Origin: Anastrepha obliqua
Taxonomy: Eukaryota > Arthropoda > Insecta > Diptera > Tephritidae
Direction of reading: 5' to 3'
Assembly: GCF_027943255.1 (NCBI RefSeq)
Contig: NC_072893.1
Span: 6,572,001 to 6,636,000 of the forward strand
Length of the DNA: 64,000 nucleotides
Positions 22,241 through 33,851 of the stretch are shown here, piece by piece. The notes beneath the pieces were generated by a model. That model ran no database searches, was not told the origin of the DNA, and saw nothing but the letters and a program-made list of their open reading frames with translations. Positions within the stretch are counted from its first letter, which is position 1. Each line of letters starts with the position of its first letter. A program made the position numbers and the translations under genes.

Positions 22241-23092
22241 GTTAGAAAAGTGGCAAAGCAGATATGACTTGTCTGTTAACGCACGTTGGACCCATAGACT
22301 TATCTCCAAAATTAGCTAATGGGTGATCAGAAGACACGGAGACTAATTTACCCGAATATTGAGCAGTCACGGATGTTTTTTGGAGTACTTCCATCGTTTT
22401 CACATGGAGGACACTCCGTTCAGTCCAAGCTGCAACAATGCAATAGAAAGGGCGGAGCACGGGTTCGTCTTCTGTGATCGTTTCAACGAAGAACGTCGAA
22501 CGCTTGAGTTATTCTTGGGTGAGCAGCTGAGCGCAGACAGCTTAATCAATAACATTTGTGCATCAAACGACTGTTGGAACGCAGTTAAAAGTTTTGCAAA
22601 GAGGATAATGCTGCACCTGCAACGCGCGGAGAGGCAGAAGAAGAAGAAAATCAGCGCTCGATAGGAGGTGGACTGTCTACGAACTGACGACAAATGGCAG
22701 ACGCTCGAGTCATGTGCTCACGACGGCATAAGACGGTATAATATTATCGCAACATCTTCCGATGTTCCTGTTTTGCTGCAGATGCAAAAAAAAATCTTGC
22801 ATACGTTATGCACATGTGAGCAGAACCTGAGAGCATGCCACACATACCACTGGTATGACGGCACAGAGACATTAGAAAACGAGCCTATAGCAAGAAGCTG
22901 ACTACAAAAATGGTGGACCCATTTAATGGACACGTTTTGGGCCTTCCAGAAGTAATGCAAAGTAGTTCTGGGAAGGGGGTCTTTCCAGAAGAGGAGGAGG
23001 GATCGTTTTAGTGGCTACACCATTCCACGCAGTTGACGGCGGGCGCTGAAAGTGCGAAGGTATTTTGAACCCTACCTCACCCACAAAAAAAA
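22241..23092 (+). pseudogene. R1-like LINE C-terminus and 3' untranslated tail
   Basis: The frame reads RYDLSVNARWTHRLISKIS (from about 22260). It is then open from 22359 with SSHGCFLEYFHRF, PSCNNAIERAEHGFVFCDRF and CWNAVKSFAKRIMLHLQRAE. The C-x2-C ... E-x-AEH-x-F-x2-C pattern is the zinc-binding end of R1/R2-group LINE reverse transcriptases; here the first Cys is in PSCNN and the last in FCDRF. The coding part ends at 22664. A tail follows that closes with GAACCCTACCTCACCCAC and an A-run at 23082-23092. The RT core and endonuclease are absent, so this is a 5'-truncated dead copy. Confidence 0.75.
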
Positions 23093-23250
23093 AAGCATGC
23101 CGTCCATACCTCCTGCAACATTCAAAGAATAGTTTTTAGTTCTTTCATATTTAATAAGCTGATATCTGTCCAGATATCTTTAGCGGTCTTCTCAGCAAGC
23201 GTGTTGTATCTGAGTGAATGTGATACGATTATTTATAAATTTGTTATGTA

Positions 23251-24106
23251 ACCCACGGGCTGAAAACTATCGGGCCTAACACATGGATGGCACTAGCTTT
23301 ATTACATCCACCTCTTTTTCAGTTAGTACTAACCTTAAAACGACAGCTGTTAAAATTGCATGCTATTCTATTCATTAGTTCGTGAGTTATTGCGCCAAGA
23401 GTGACGCTACTTTTGTTAATTTCCAAACAATGGATCAAAATTAATCGATTAATTTAACACTGCTTCTTGATGGGAAAAAGTACCGTTCAAGCAAAGCAAA
23501 TGCTTGAAAAGTATTATGGGAGCTCCGCTCCAACAGAATCCACAAAAAAAAACGATGGTTTGCTGACTTGAAATGTGGTCATGCAGACACAACGCAGTGG
23601 TCGTTCAAATGAGGCGGTAATACTATAAAAGAAAAATATCAAAAAAATCCACAAAATCGCTTTGAATAATCGAAAAGTGAAGTTGTTTGAGTTAGCTGAC
23701 TTCAAACAGAAATATCAAAAGAACCACTGGATTTATATTGCATGAGCATTTGACTATGAAAAAGCATTGTTCAAAGTGGGTGCCGCGTTTGCTCACTGTT
23801 TTGTTTTATCAAGGCAAACCTACATAAATTGAACTTCGAATTGCTCCCACATTCACCATTTCACCAGATTTGGCTCCCAGCAACTACTGGCTGTTCGCAG
23901 ATCTTAAAAATATACTCGCCGGTAAGAAATATCGCTCAAATGAAGAGGTTATCACTGCAACTAAGAAACTTTGAGTTAATCGTTCTAAAAAAGTGGTATT
24001 GAAATGTTACAGCGGTGCTGGAATGACTGCGTTCTTCTTGAAGGAAATTGCATTTATGAATAAAGATAAAGGCTTTGTTAGGCCCGGGACTTTTCAGCCC
24101 ATGTAT
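23251..24106 (+). mobile_element. Defective mariner transposon with both termini
   Basis: The terminal repeats are visible at both ends: left CACGGGCTGAAAACTATCGG, right (complement) CATGGGCTGAAAAGTCCCGG. TA lies at 23249-23250 and 24107-24108. The inside translates, across breaks, as FLMGKSTVQAKQMLEKYYG, then RSGRSNEAV, IALNNRKVKLFELADF, LHEHLTMKKHCSKWVPRLLT. After a deletion it continues with LPHSPF, DLAPSNYWLF and SNEEVITATKK. This is a mariner-family transposase with its N-terminal helix-turn-helix. The central catalytic region is missing. DLAPSNY retains the third Asp position. Length is 856 bp against about 1.3 kb normally. Confidence 0.85.
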
Positions 24107-24344
24107 TAGAGCAGCTCCTTTGAATACAATATTTATGTATACAGTTTGTTGAATTACACAACAAAACTATTTTAGATTGTTTATTAAAAAAAGCGACTAT
24201 GTAATTTTAAAACTACATCATGAGTCCATTTCATTTCTGTTGAATAAAGTAATAGCCCATATACATATACATATATATATGTATAACCCGTTTCTTAACA
24301 AAAGCCCAAAAAGTCATTCAAAAGTGGATTTTTGAGGACTAAAA

Positions 24345-25195
24345 TCTTCTTATATATAAAAATGAATAATTGTCTGTATGTCATCGATGAACTGAAAAAC
24401 TACTGGACCGATTATTATAAAAATTGGTATATAAATGATTTTTTTCACGGAGAAGGTTTGTTGAATATGCTCATTAATGCCACGCGCCACCAGATGGCGC
24501 TGCAGAGTAGCAACTTCTGCCCCGTTCAACCGATTGCCGTGAAAATCAGTATGACCATATATTTTTACACAGAGGAAACGAATATGACATGCTCATATAC
24601 GTGCTATATTAGCAGCCAAAAACGTCGATGTCAATACCATCAACTTCATCTTTCAGCATGGAATACCCAGTGAAACGACAACATATAAGTCCATCGATAC
24701 TGAGAACATCGACACATCGAGAATCAAGACGAGGTTGTCAACTATCCAACTGAATTCTTGAATTCGCTTGATTTGTCAGGCATGCCGCCGCACGTTCTTA
24801 CATTGAAAATTGGCATACCCATCATTCTTCTTCGAACAATGTTAACATAAATCCACCACGACTTTGCAACGGAACCAGACTCTCAGTCAAGAAAATGATG
24901 AACAGTGTTATCGAGGCAAGAATTTTGACTGGAAATTGCTCACGTGTGGGAAAACCTTCTGATTTATTCGTATACGCACCAGATGGAGAAACAAGAAATA
25001 TTTTGTATCTCACAGCACTTCAATAAACATCGAATTGAAACTAAACTTTGTAATGTCACAATGTTTTCGAAATAAACAAAATCAATAAAATGACTTAGAA
25101 TGAATTGAATGTTTGTGTACTGAATTTTCTTTAAAGTTATTTTTCTTAAATTTATTTTAGTTGTAGGCGTAGCAACGCGCGCCGGGTACAGCTAG
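24345..25195 (+). mobile_element. Helitron remnant with both ends
   Basis: The 5' end begins TCTTCTTATATATAAAAATG after an A, fitting the Helitron TC start and A/T target. The 3' end reads AACGCGCGCCGGGTACAG then CTAG (25192-25195), the CTRR terminus preceded by a G+C-rich hairpin-like block. The interior carries a helicase C-terminal relic: [20 protein letters not shown], then [12 protein letters not shown] (about 24740-24835). A frame change is followed by PPRLCNGTRLSVKKM and RILTGNCSRVGKPSDLF. These match the last domain of the Rep/Helicase protein of Helitrons. Everything upstream in that protein is missing. Such copies rely on an active relative. Confidence 0.85.
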
Positions 25196-27179
25196 CATTC
25201 TATACAAATATTTATTGGAAAATTTCAGTGGCCGAAGACGCAAAAGCCGCCAATGTAAGCATTAACTCCTCATAGTAAGAAAATATAGAAACATTTATTT
25301 ATTTCTTTATTATTCTAGAATTTATTATTGGAATGCTATATTTTGCGTATTAGAAAAATAAAAATATGCACAGTACTGAAATCTAAATGCCATATAAGAA
25401 TCACTTCAAAGTATTTTCAGCCATAAGAATTTAGACTTAGAATATTTCAACATCGTGGAATTCACCTAATGAGAATTTGAGCAGCGAAACAGTGCCAGTC
25501 AAGACGGGTGGCAGGTTAAGCCAATTAAGGCGGCACTTAGTTGTTGCCGTGGCAAATTAATCCAATTTAGGGAAGTGATTTGCGACAACTCAGAAAACTC
25601 TTTGCGATAATGCAAAGCTAAGAGAAAAAGTTGGGAAAGCAATACGGCTAAATTTCGCAGAAATTAAATACTTTGCCGAATTGTATGATTAAATAAATGA
25701 ATGGCGTTTAATGGGGAATTATTTAGCTTTTCGATGGCGAAAACAGAACGCATTTAGTTCATGAATAAAGTAAAGACAAACGTAAGTGTGCGTAATATAT
25801 GCGAATGTGTGGATTAAGGGATTTTATTGAAGTTGAGTGCTGTCCATCGAATTGCATTTAAGTGATTAAATTTTTATGGAAGTTCGCAAATACATTTGGC
25901 ATCAGGTCAAATGCATCAAAAATCAAGTTGTATATAAGCGAGTGTAGTGCAAGAGTACATGGAAGGAACTAAGGTGCATATTTGAGATGAATTGGCAGAC
26001 GAGAAAATAATCACTTGGCCATTTGATATCACTGATGCGCATAGTCAATTTTGTATAATTTGACACTCGCCAACGCATCACTTAACAATTTCTGCGATAT
26101 TTTAAAATCAGAGAGAAAATTGAAGGAAAATTTAAAAGAAAAAAGAGATGCCCGAAAAATATGTAAAATTCAAGCGAAACGTTTGCCTATTAATGATCCT
26201 CAATGAAAAAAATCAATGCAAATGAGTAGAATTCTGTAATACAAAAAAAATCGAACTAACAAACAAAATAGAAGTCACATATCTCAGCTGAAGGTCAGCT
26301 TTTTTTTTAATTATTATTATTTATAATTTTTTTTTATTTTATTATTTTAATTTTATTATTATTTATTATTTTTAGTTTTTTAATTTAATTTATTTTTTAT
26401 TTTATTATTTTAATTATTAGTTTTTTTTTGTTCAAAAGTACAACTCATTGTCTAACAAAAACTATATAAATCCAAATCTCAAACTTTATGAAAACAGAAA
26501 AGAAAAATTCCACAAACTTTGCATCACAATTCCACGCATTTTAATTAGAATTTCCAGCTAAATTTTTGGTACGCCGTTTTATAGCTTTTGAAATTTTAAT
26601 AATTACAAAGTGCAATTTTGAAGTTACTAAAAAATTCTGCCATAAAAAAAAAAATTGGTGCATTTGTTATGCCAGTGATTTGATAACGCGGCTGCTTGTC
26701 TGAAAATAATCGTTGCTTAGTTTTTGCTTTGAAGGTTGTCTGCTTTTTAATTTGTCATAGTTGAACAAAATCATATTTGATTTTATAAAGCACTTAAAAT
26801 AAATAAAGTAGATCGGTACAAAAAGTTTTTTTGTATAAACAATGCCTGATTTTCTTCTCGAACAAAGATTTCTTATCAGTTAACCTATTTACAGTCGCAG
26901 TGAGAATAGTTTTCTAAGCACTTCTGTAGTGAATCATAATGATGAAATATAAGCGCTCATTCACTACTCAGCTTGCTTGGTTGAGCTTTAGTGGGCAACA
27001 GTGGGTTGAAGGCCGGTTTAAAGAGTATTCGCACGGCATGGCGCTATTAGAGGCAGAATAGTTGGAAGAGAAAAGATAGAAAAGAGAGAGTAATAAAAAT
27101 AGTAAAACTGATGTGTTTAGCTGTATGGCGCGTTTATTGACTCAGTCCAACAGTGCACTTTAGCAAATAGTTGATAAGC
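25196..27179. other. No gene; low-complexity A+T tract
   Basis: No coding signal. A TTATT/TTTTA-rich tract occupies about 26300-26425. The segment 26440-26650 resembles 37150-37360 and other stretches (see findings). Confidence 0.5.
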
Positions 27180-27252
27180 GTTTCCGTAGTGTAGTGGTTA
27201 TCACGTGTGCTTCACACGCACAAGGTCCTCAGTTCGAACCTGGGCGGAAACA
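27180..27252 (+). tRNA. tRNA-Val-CAC: tRNA-Val (anticodon CAC)
   Basis: A complete cloverleaf of 73 nt can be folded. The acceptor stem GTTTCCG pairs with CGGAAAC, and A is the discriminator. The D arm is GTGT with TCAC. The anticodon stem TGTGC pairs with GCACA around the loop TTCACAC, which puts CAC at the anticodon, so the gene reads GTG codons. The T arm CTCAG/CTGGG carries TTCGAAC. The internal promoter boxes are intact: TAGTGTAGTGG (A box) and GTTCGAACCTG (B box). There is no intron. A T-run follows 12 nt downstream as terminator. It is the only intact conventional gene seen in the window and probably functional. Confidence 0.97.
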
Positions 27253-27264
27253 AGTGAAAAGCGG

Positions 27265-27271
27265 TTTTTTT
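27265..27271 (+). terminator. RNA polymerase III terminator (T7)
   Basis: Seven T residues 12 nt after the end of the tRNA-Val gene; four or more T suffice for polymerase III termination. Confidence 0.85.
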
Positions 27272-28843
27272 CGGAGAATACGCAATTTTTTTTTAAAGAA
27301 AAAGTTTTTTTCTACAGATTTTTCTATATTTACGCAGGCTTAGCTTAACGTCATGTGCAAATTGATGAAAATTGCTCGCTAGTATCTGCATGTCGTTATA
27401 CTGATTATGCTTTAAGACGCGATGATAATTTTTTTTTTTTTTAATGTAGAAATATTCAAAAAAAAAATTGTATTTATTTTTGTTTCATAAATATTTACCT
27501 TTTACAAAAATGCGCATATGAATTCTGGCGAAAAACGTTTTGGGCAAACAAAGTTATTTATTGTAAGTAAAATTCATCATACGTTTAATTAAACAATCAC
27601 TTTGAATATTAGGAAATTCACAATAAAGGAAAAAAGAAAAACGAAAACGCCAAATCGTAATTCCATTGACGAAAGCAGCGAAATTAATATTGGTAATATC
27701 TGAAAAAGCAAAAAAAACAAAAAATATATAAAAAAAATCGAAAACAGAAATGCACGTCGTAGCAGAAAATCCAAACAAGAGCGCAACTTTCCGTTTACAC
27801 GCCATTAATTTCCATTGTTTTGTTTGCAATTCAATTTTTGTTTCTCCTCAACTCACTTTATTTCGACTTTTTGCTTTACTCGAATGCTGGGCACTTTAGT
27901 ACGACGAAGTGAAGCGGAGCCATTCAATTATATGCTCCGCACCCCACACCGCACATCCTATACAACTTCGTCTCCCGCCGCAGCGATGAAAGGAAAACAA
28001 AACATGTAAGCAATATTAAGAGAAAAGCAAACACAAAAAAAGCCAAAATAATAATAAAATAAAAGCACGAAAAGTAGGAGGGAATCAACAAGAGATAAAA
28101 GAAGTTCAGCAACTGCCACAAAAGTGCGGCATTTCTAGGTAGTAAAGGCAGACAAAAGGTACTTCACGGTTTGTCAACTGCACTGCAGCGATTTGTGTTT
28201 TGGAATTAAATGAAGTGTCTGAAGATTATGTGCAAACTAATGGCCACGAAATGCGCAAAATATATAAATCCTTAAAAACGCAAACGCAGCTCGAAATTAA
28301 TTATAAATTTCCCTTATTAAAATATTACAATTACTCAATACAATATTTCAGTCTGTGCTTTAACTACTCCATAGCAGTAACATTAACGAACGCATTGCTC
28401 TGCTCTCGCCACTGCTCTAATGTTCAACAGATGAGTAGTAGAGCACGAAACGCAAAACGTGAGACCAACACTTTTACTCAGCTTCAAGCTACGTTTCGTT
28501 ACTGCGAATAGCTCAGAGCAATAGCCAAAAGAAATTTTAAAATGAAATTTTGCGAGAGCAAAAATGAAAACTACGAAATAGCGGGACAATTTCAACCTCT
28601 CGCATATGTGTAGATTGTGATCATTGGCTCCACTCTACACACATTATTGAAATGCACTGCAATTGTATTAGAAGTCAAAAGCAAAATAATTATATTAGTA
28701 TGGGTACTTGAAACCTTCTCTACTGACGTCTCTTTCACACAAAAGTATCACCATACTTGAAGACTTAAAGTTATACGCTCCTCGGTCCTCGCCCTTATTT
28801 TTGGCATTTTTCCCCTTGACCAGCCCTCTCCACATTTGTAACG
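27272..28843. other. No gene confirmed
   Basis: Mostly A+T-rich. A stretch at 27884-28005 starting with ATG stays open for 41 codons up to a GTAAGC, a consensus splice donor. It could be a first exon but has no other support. Confidence 0.3.
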
Positions 28844-29360
28844 TAAAGGGTTTTCCAATAACAGGTGTTATTATGAATAGCCCGCTATTTCGGTAGATGT
28901 CACTTTTGAAGCTATCTTTTTTTGATATTTGACAAGTAAAAACAACGCCATTAATAAAAAGCGACCAATACACGCTTAAACAACGAATTGAAATTATTAA
29001 AATTCATGATAAAAATTATGAAAATCTGGCAGAGACGGTTAGTAAAACTCGAACACTTTTGGGTCACCGGGAAGCACCTTGTCGGACCGCAATACAGAAA
29101 TTGGTGAAAAACTTCGAGCTGTTGGGACAAGTTAGTGATGTGAAGAATAAAACCCGTGCACGTCGCTCAAGAACAGCCGAAAATATTGCTATTGTAGCCG
29201 AAAGTGTTGAAGAAAACCCAGGTTTGTCCATTCCAAAGAGGAAAAAAATGTCAGCTTTGGAGAGTTCGTTCAGTACTAGACGTTGTGCTGAGCATCGACG
29301 AGCAAATGATTCCATTTTCAGAAACAACAAGCCTGAAACAATATGTAAAAGGTGAATCAA
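28844..29360 (+). pseudogene. Mariner-type (DUF4817 clan) transposase fragment
   Basis: A probable left terminus starts TAAAGGGTTTTCCAATAACA at 28844. The coding part opens near 28960 with YTLKQRIEIIKIHDKN, continues with APCRTAIQKLVKNFELLG (the helix-turn-helix), and then has RSRTAENIAIVAESVEENPG and LSIPKR, all characteristic of this clan. The frame ends near 29352 after losing similarity at about 29245. The catalytic domain and right terminus were not found. ATG 29059 is not a real start; the frame is open well upstream. Confidence 0.7.
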
Positions 29361-29578
29361 ATATAAAAGTATTAAAAACTTGGTTTTTGCGTCGCCTGAA
29401 GGGGCAAACACATAGCCCGTTGATTGGCCTTATAAACATTTAGGAACTGTCGTACAAAAACTTGCTACACATCTTAGCGAAGGTAGTGAGTTATTCACCG
29501 ACGGCTATTCCACCTTCTGGAGCGGAAAACTCATTCCGTTGGTAATGGCAACTCTGACTAAAACTAGTGGAAAAGTAA

Positions 29579-30115
29579 TTGGCGAGTAGGCCAACTGTTT
29601 TTAATCTGTTTTTTGTAAGAAATGAAGTCCTTTTTAGTCGCTCAGGAATAACAATCGCGTATGCGGACGATATCGCAATAGTGGCAAGGAACGAAATCTT
29701 TTGCAACATTGAAAGTCATGCAAACGCAGTAGGCCTTAGAATAAATGAAGGTTATACTAATTATCAGTAGGTCTTGCGTAGCGAAGAGAGACGAAATCCT
29801 GAAAGCTTCGAAATTGGGACATTTACTTTTGAGGGAGTTCAACACTTCAAATATTTGGGAGCGTTAATAAAAAATTACAATAGGCAAAGACAAAAAAGGA
29901 GTTATTAAGAGTATTCGAGCGAAAAGTGCTCCGAAGGGTGTTTGGCCTCATACTCTTCCATGATGGAACGTACCGAATACCCTACAACGATGAGTTGCTG
30001 AACTTATGCCGGGTAGAAGATGTCGTTAAACACACATTAAATCCCAAAGACTTCGATGGTTAGGACACACTGTGCACATGGAGGACAGCCGCCCTCAAAC
30101 AACAACTCTCCTTTT
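29579..30115 (+). pseudogene. RTE-like LINE reverse transcriptase fragment
   Basis: The active-site box is intact as GITIAYADDIAIVAR (29646-29690), followed by HANAVGLRINE, the usual segment after YADD. After a stop the thumb and C-terminal parts follow in other frames: FTFEGVQHFKYLGALI, then LLRVFERKVLRRVFGL (about 29904-29951), YRIPYNDELLNL, and RLRWLGHTVHMEDS near 30050-30090. Only the last half of the reverse transcriptase is left and it is broken at least three times. It lies 200 bp downstream of a mariner-type fragment on the same strand. Confidence 0.8.
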
Positions 30116-30461
30116 TAATAACAAACTCTCTAACAACCTGGGATGTCCAAGGTTAATCTGTCAAGCCAGTCATAGCCGATTGAGATAAAAGATGAACCGC
30201 CGTATTTTTTTATTTGACAGACTGCATTGTGTTTCACAATAGAGATATTTTTGAGACACACTTTTCAAAGCCATATCATTTCTCAACTAGACTGTCGTTA
30301 GCCAGCGAGATCGTCTGATCTGACAATCCCATACTACTTTACTTTCTATGGAGTTATTTAAAGATGCAGATCTGCCTAAACAACACAGGAAGACCTGGCT
30401 CTCGGGAATAAAATGAGTCAAAAAATCTATAGTTTTGCTATGGAAATTTCGACGAATTTAA

Positions 30462-31335
30462 GGGCCTCATTTAGAAGCCTCAAAAAATCGATTTCTTGTG
30501 TTTTCGATAATCTGAAAATATAGTATCTTAAGAATATACTGTGAAATTTTCATGCCGAAATTCTCAATATTAAAGCTTCTACAGTCCACTCCTGTATCTC
30601 AAACTTTAAACTCCATTATCTCGAAACGACTTTTTAAAAACTGCTCGTATCGTAACTCAGAAAGTTATAGATCGATTTGTTTGAAGTTTGGTGAGGCCTT
30701 TCTGTACATTACTACCGGAAGGATAAACCTAAAATTCAGATCTTTCGCGTTGATAAATTACTTTAAAAATGTCAATTAAATAGCCCTAAACTCTGACTTT
30801 TTTTTCAAAGGCTTATTTTATAATAAATTTTATACTTGTTTTTTAATATTATAGGTTCATCCTTTCCGTTAATATGTTATAAAAAAAACAATCTCATTTT
30901 TTTGTTTCAGATCGATAGGTTAAGAGTTATAAATAGAGCAGTTTGGGACCTCGCGACGTAGGCAGCCGACAAAGAATGAACCTGAGCCGCCATTTGGAAA
31001 AAAAATATTAAAAAAAAATTTTTTCGTACTCTCGAAAAGTTAAATAAAATTGGTTTAAATTAAATTTTTTTCATTTGGAAAAAAAAATAATATATATTAT
31101 TAAAAAAAAATTTTTTCGTACTCTCGAAAGGTTAAATAAAATTGTGTTAAGGCTTCAAAATAATATAATTATTTAATCACCTTGAAAAATATGTTTAAAA
31201 AAATTACCGATTTTGAGGCTTCTATATACATGAGGCTACCAAGCCGAGGATGTGGCAACAAAATGGTGCGGAAGTGCTAGTTGGATTCTGGATGAATCAC
31301 CACTCTAACCAACCAACCAACATAAGGCTCCCCCC
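30462..31335. mobile_element. TTAA-flanked element with a nested LINE tail
   Basis: TTAA at 30458-30461 and 31336-31339 marks the target. The left end reads GGGCCTCATTTAGAAGCCTC. The right end (complement) reads GGGGGGAGCCT and, beyond the insertion at 31238-31324, continues as CATGTATATAGAAGCCTC. The interior shares several blocks with the element at 13235 and has no coding capacity. Confidence 0.75.
31238..31324 (+). repeat. 87-bp LINE 3' tail inserted in the TTAA element
   Basis: The insertion ends in (AACC)n, the tail type also seen on the LINE at 47378-48473, and is flanked by AGGCT at 31233-31237 and 31325-31329. It contains no coding sequence; it is a very short 5'-truncated copy. Confidence 0.6.
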
Positions 31336-31339
31336 TTAA

Positions 31340-33055
31340 TAAAAACTGCCATAAAAAGTATCGAAACTCATCGTCAACTCTGCTCTCAGATATCCTTTTC
31401 GATATGTGGAAAAAATATTAAATTTTAATGAAAATTTGTTGAAACTTGTCAATGCTTGGTGATCTTATCATTATGCCATCCACTTTATTATACTTACTTG
31501 TGCAGCTTTTGTACCGAAGGATTGTTAATCTTTTCGTTTCCACAGCCTAATGACAAAATGGAAATAAATGAAATGCCTGTCATGGAGTGATTTAGCAGAA
31601 GTAGAGAGAAAATTAATGAAAATGTGAAGACTAAACATGAACACTTTTCAGCCACTAAGTTAAATCATGTAAACTTTTAATATAAATTTCGTAACAACAA
31701 AATGTTTAATTTTCGTACATAGTTTTGTCATTCATGTTTTGTAGGCAAACATATTTTTTAGTACAATTTTAAAACCGTTATAAACCAAAGGAACGATAAT
31801 CTACGTCAATCCTTGAACGCATAATCTTTCGAAATGTGTTGGTCTAGTCAATGAAAAACCAACTATCAGCGCTGAATGGGTTCATTGAAACTATTCTAAA
31901 TAGCTCGATAGCAAATTCAACGAATACTAAAAGCATACATTAAGGCGCAAGAGTTGGTTAGCACACGATTAGAGCACTGCAGTTTAAACATAGTTAGGCA
32001 TTTCAATTTCAATTCAAAAAACAAAAGCAAGGGTTGGATGAAAATAATGGCAGCCTACTAGTGTCAAGCACCCTAAAGGCTGTTATTGAGTTGTGTGACA
32101 GGTTAATGCCACCATTAAGCACAGCGAGTGGCTGACGAGTGCAGGACATTCCGAATGATTAAGCTTTCAAATGAGCTGATTGATTTATTGCCGTGTGGGT
32201 TGCTATTATTTTAATTTTTTTGGTAAAGCTAAATCCAGCCGTTTTATTTTCATTCTTTATTCATCAAATTAATTTTATTTTTATTTTTTGATAAACTTTT
32301 GTTACGAATCGTTGAAGCTGAAAACGTTCCAGAGCATTTGTCATCAATTGTTTCCAAACAATAAATTGCACAAATGTGAAATTACTTTTAGACTGGGCTG
32401 CCACTGGGCGTAGCAGTAACACACACACACACACACACACACGCATGTGGGTGAAGAAATTGAACTTGTGAACTTTCAATAACTTTCTGGTTCCTTTATA
32501 ACTGGTTCCACAATAAAATTGTCAATCCTACGCGCACTTGAGCGGTGGTGAACCTTTTGCATTGGCATAAAGAATGAGACGTGGACTTGTCCATGTAGAT
32601 GGCCATATGTAGATATGTATAATGTATATGTAAATATGCATGTACTTATATGAACTTCAGTGAACTCGGAAAGTATTATTTTATTTGTTCAAATACGCAG
32701 GCAAATATGCTTAGCGATAGCGGAAGAAAGTGAAGATGTTCGACTATTTTCGTTACATGATTGGAATTCCACGCCTACGTAGGAAGGTGAAGCAACTTAC
32801 CTGTAAGTTGACTTAGCACTTTTTGCCATTCAGGCACTAAATTGCTTGCCTGTCTCGAAAAACTAATTCAATTAATCATTTAAGGCAGTAGCTTCAGCAA
32901 CTATCCCAATAAAAGTTCAATAAAATACAACTAATTTTTTCCATCATAAATGGGAATTTATTGACCTCTTAAAGCCAAATAAGTTGTTTTGTCAAAAGTC
33001 AACACAGAAGCAGTAAACAGTGTAAAGCAAACAAAAACAAAAAAAATATAGTGTT
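31340..33055. other. No gene; (CA)n at 32419-32442
   Basis: Unremarkable A+T-rich sequence apart from a 24-nt CA microsatellite. Confidence 0.5.
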
Positions 33056-33437
33056 TTAATTTACTTTTAATGTGTCAAAGTTCGTGTAATTGTGAAATTC
33101 GTAGAATCTCGTTTCTGGAGCAATTTTGATGTATGTAATAGCTGTAGGCGACGTCTTCTTTACGCTCCACATTGTGGTGGAATCATTGGTACCCACCCCC
33201 CCACACTTTGAATCTGTTTTATAAGTTTTTTTCCGGCTCCTGATGAGTTTGTTAACTGCCGCATTGCACATGTCCAAAGTAGCTATTCTATGGCTCACGG
33301 CTATGAGGGCTGAATATTCGCCTTGGATATGTTGTGTTGGGTAGTTTTTAAGAGCTTGAGAACTTAAAATGATAATACAAAGCAGAAATATTGGTGGAAC
33401 GCATTTTTTTATTATAACCTGGTATTTATTTTTATTT

Positions 33438-33850
33438 TTATATATTTTTCATTATAAGTTCACCGCGGCTACGAATGACGTGGTTTATTTGATCAGTTAA
33501 ATTTTTGACTATTTTTCCCTATAAATCTGGCCGTATAGCTTCAATGGTGGCTTAAATATTGCAATAAATCGACTGCTAAGCGTGCTGAATGGCAAGTTGC
33601 GCCGTTTTTTGGAACCAAATGTCGCCGATGTTAAGCTAATCAATCTTTGAAAACGACAATTCAGTCAGTCTGGCTCGATAGCAACCGCCATTCATCGCAA
33701 ACGTAGCTGAATCTTCATTTCGACCGTAAGATAGTCCAAAAGGACCGCGTAAGCCACTCGTAAAATGGACGAATTGGTCTAGGAGCTTCGCGAACCGATT
33801 TTTTTTTTTCAAAATGCTATCTAAATAATGACAATGTGTATGGATTCTCA
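33438..33850 (-). pseudogene. Mariner-type (DUF4817 clan) transposase C-terminal half
   Basis: The minus strand reads NRFAKLLDQFVHFTSG, then SYGRNEDSATFAMNGGCYRA and SFSKID. A stop is followed by LNIGDIWFQ (about 33590-33615), where intact members continue QQDGA with the second catalytic Asp; here it changes to KTA. After a gap the C-terminus is visible as VKNLTDQINHVIRSRGELIM, then KNI and a stop at 33438-33440. The NW...R-x-SRGG-H end block of the clan is recognisable but altered. Confidence 0.6.
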
Positions 33851-33851
33851 T

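Noticed and set aside
27884..28005. Possible first exon ending at GTAAGC
   Set aside because: Only 41 codons, no homology, no downstream exon identified; left unannotated.
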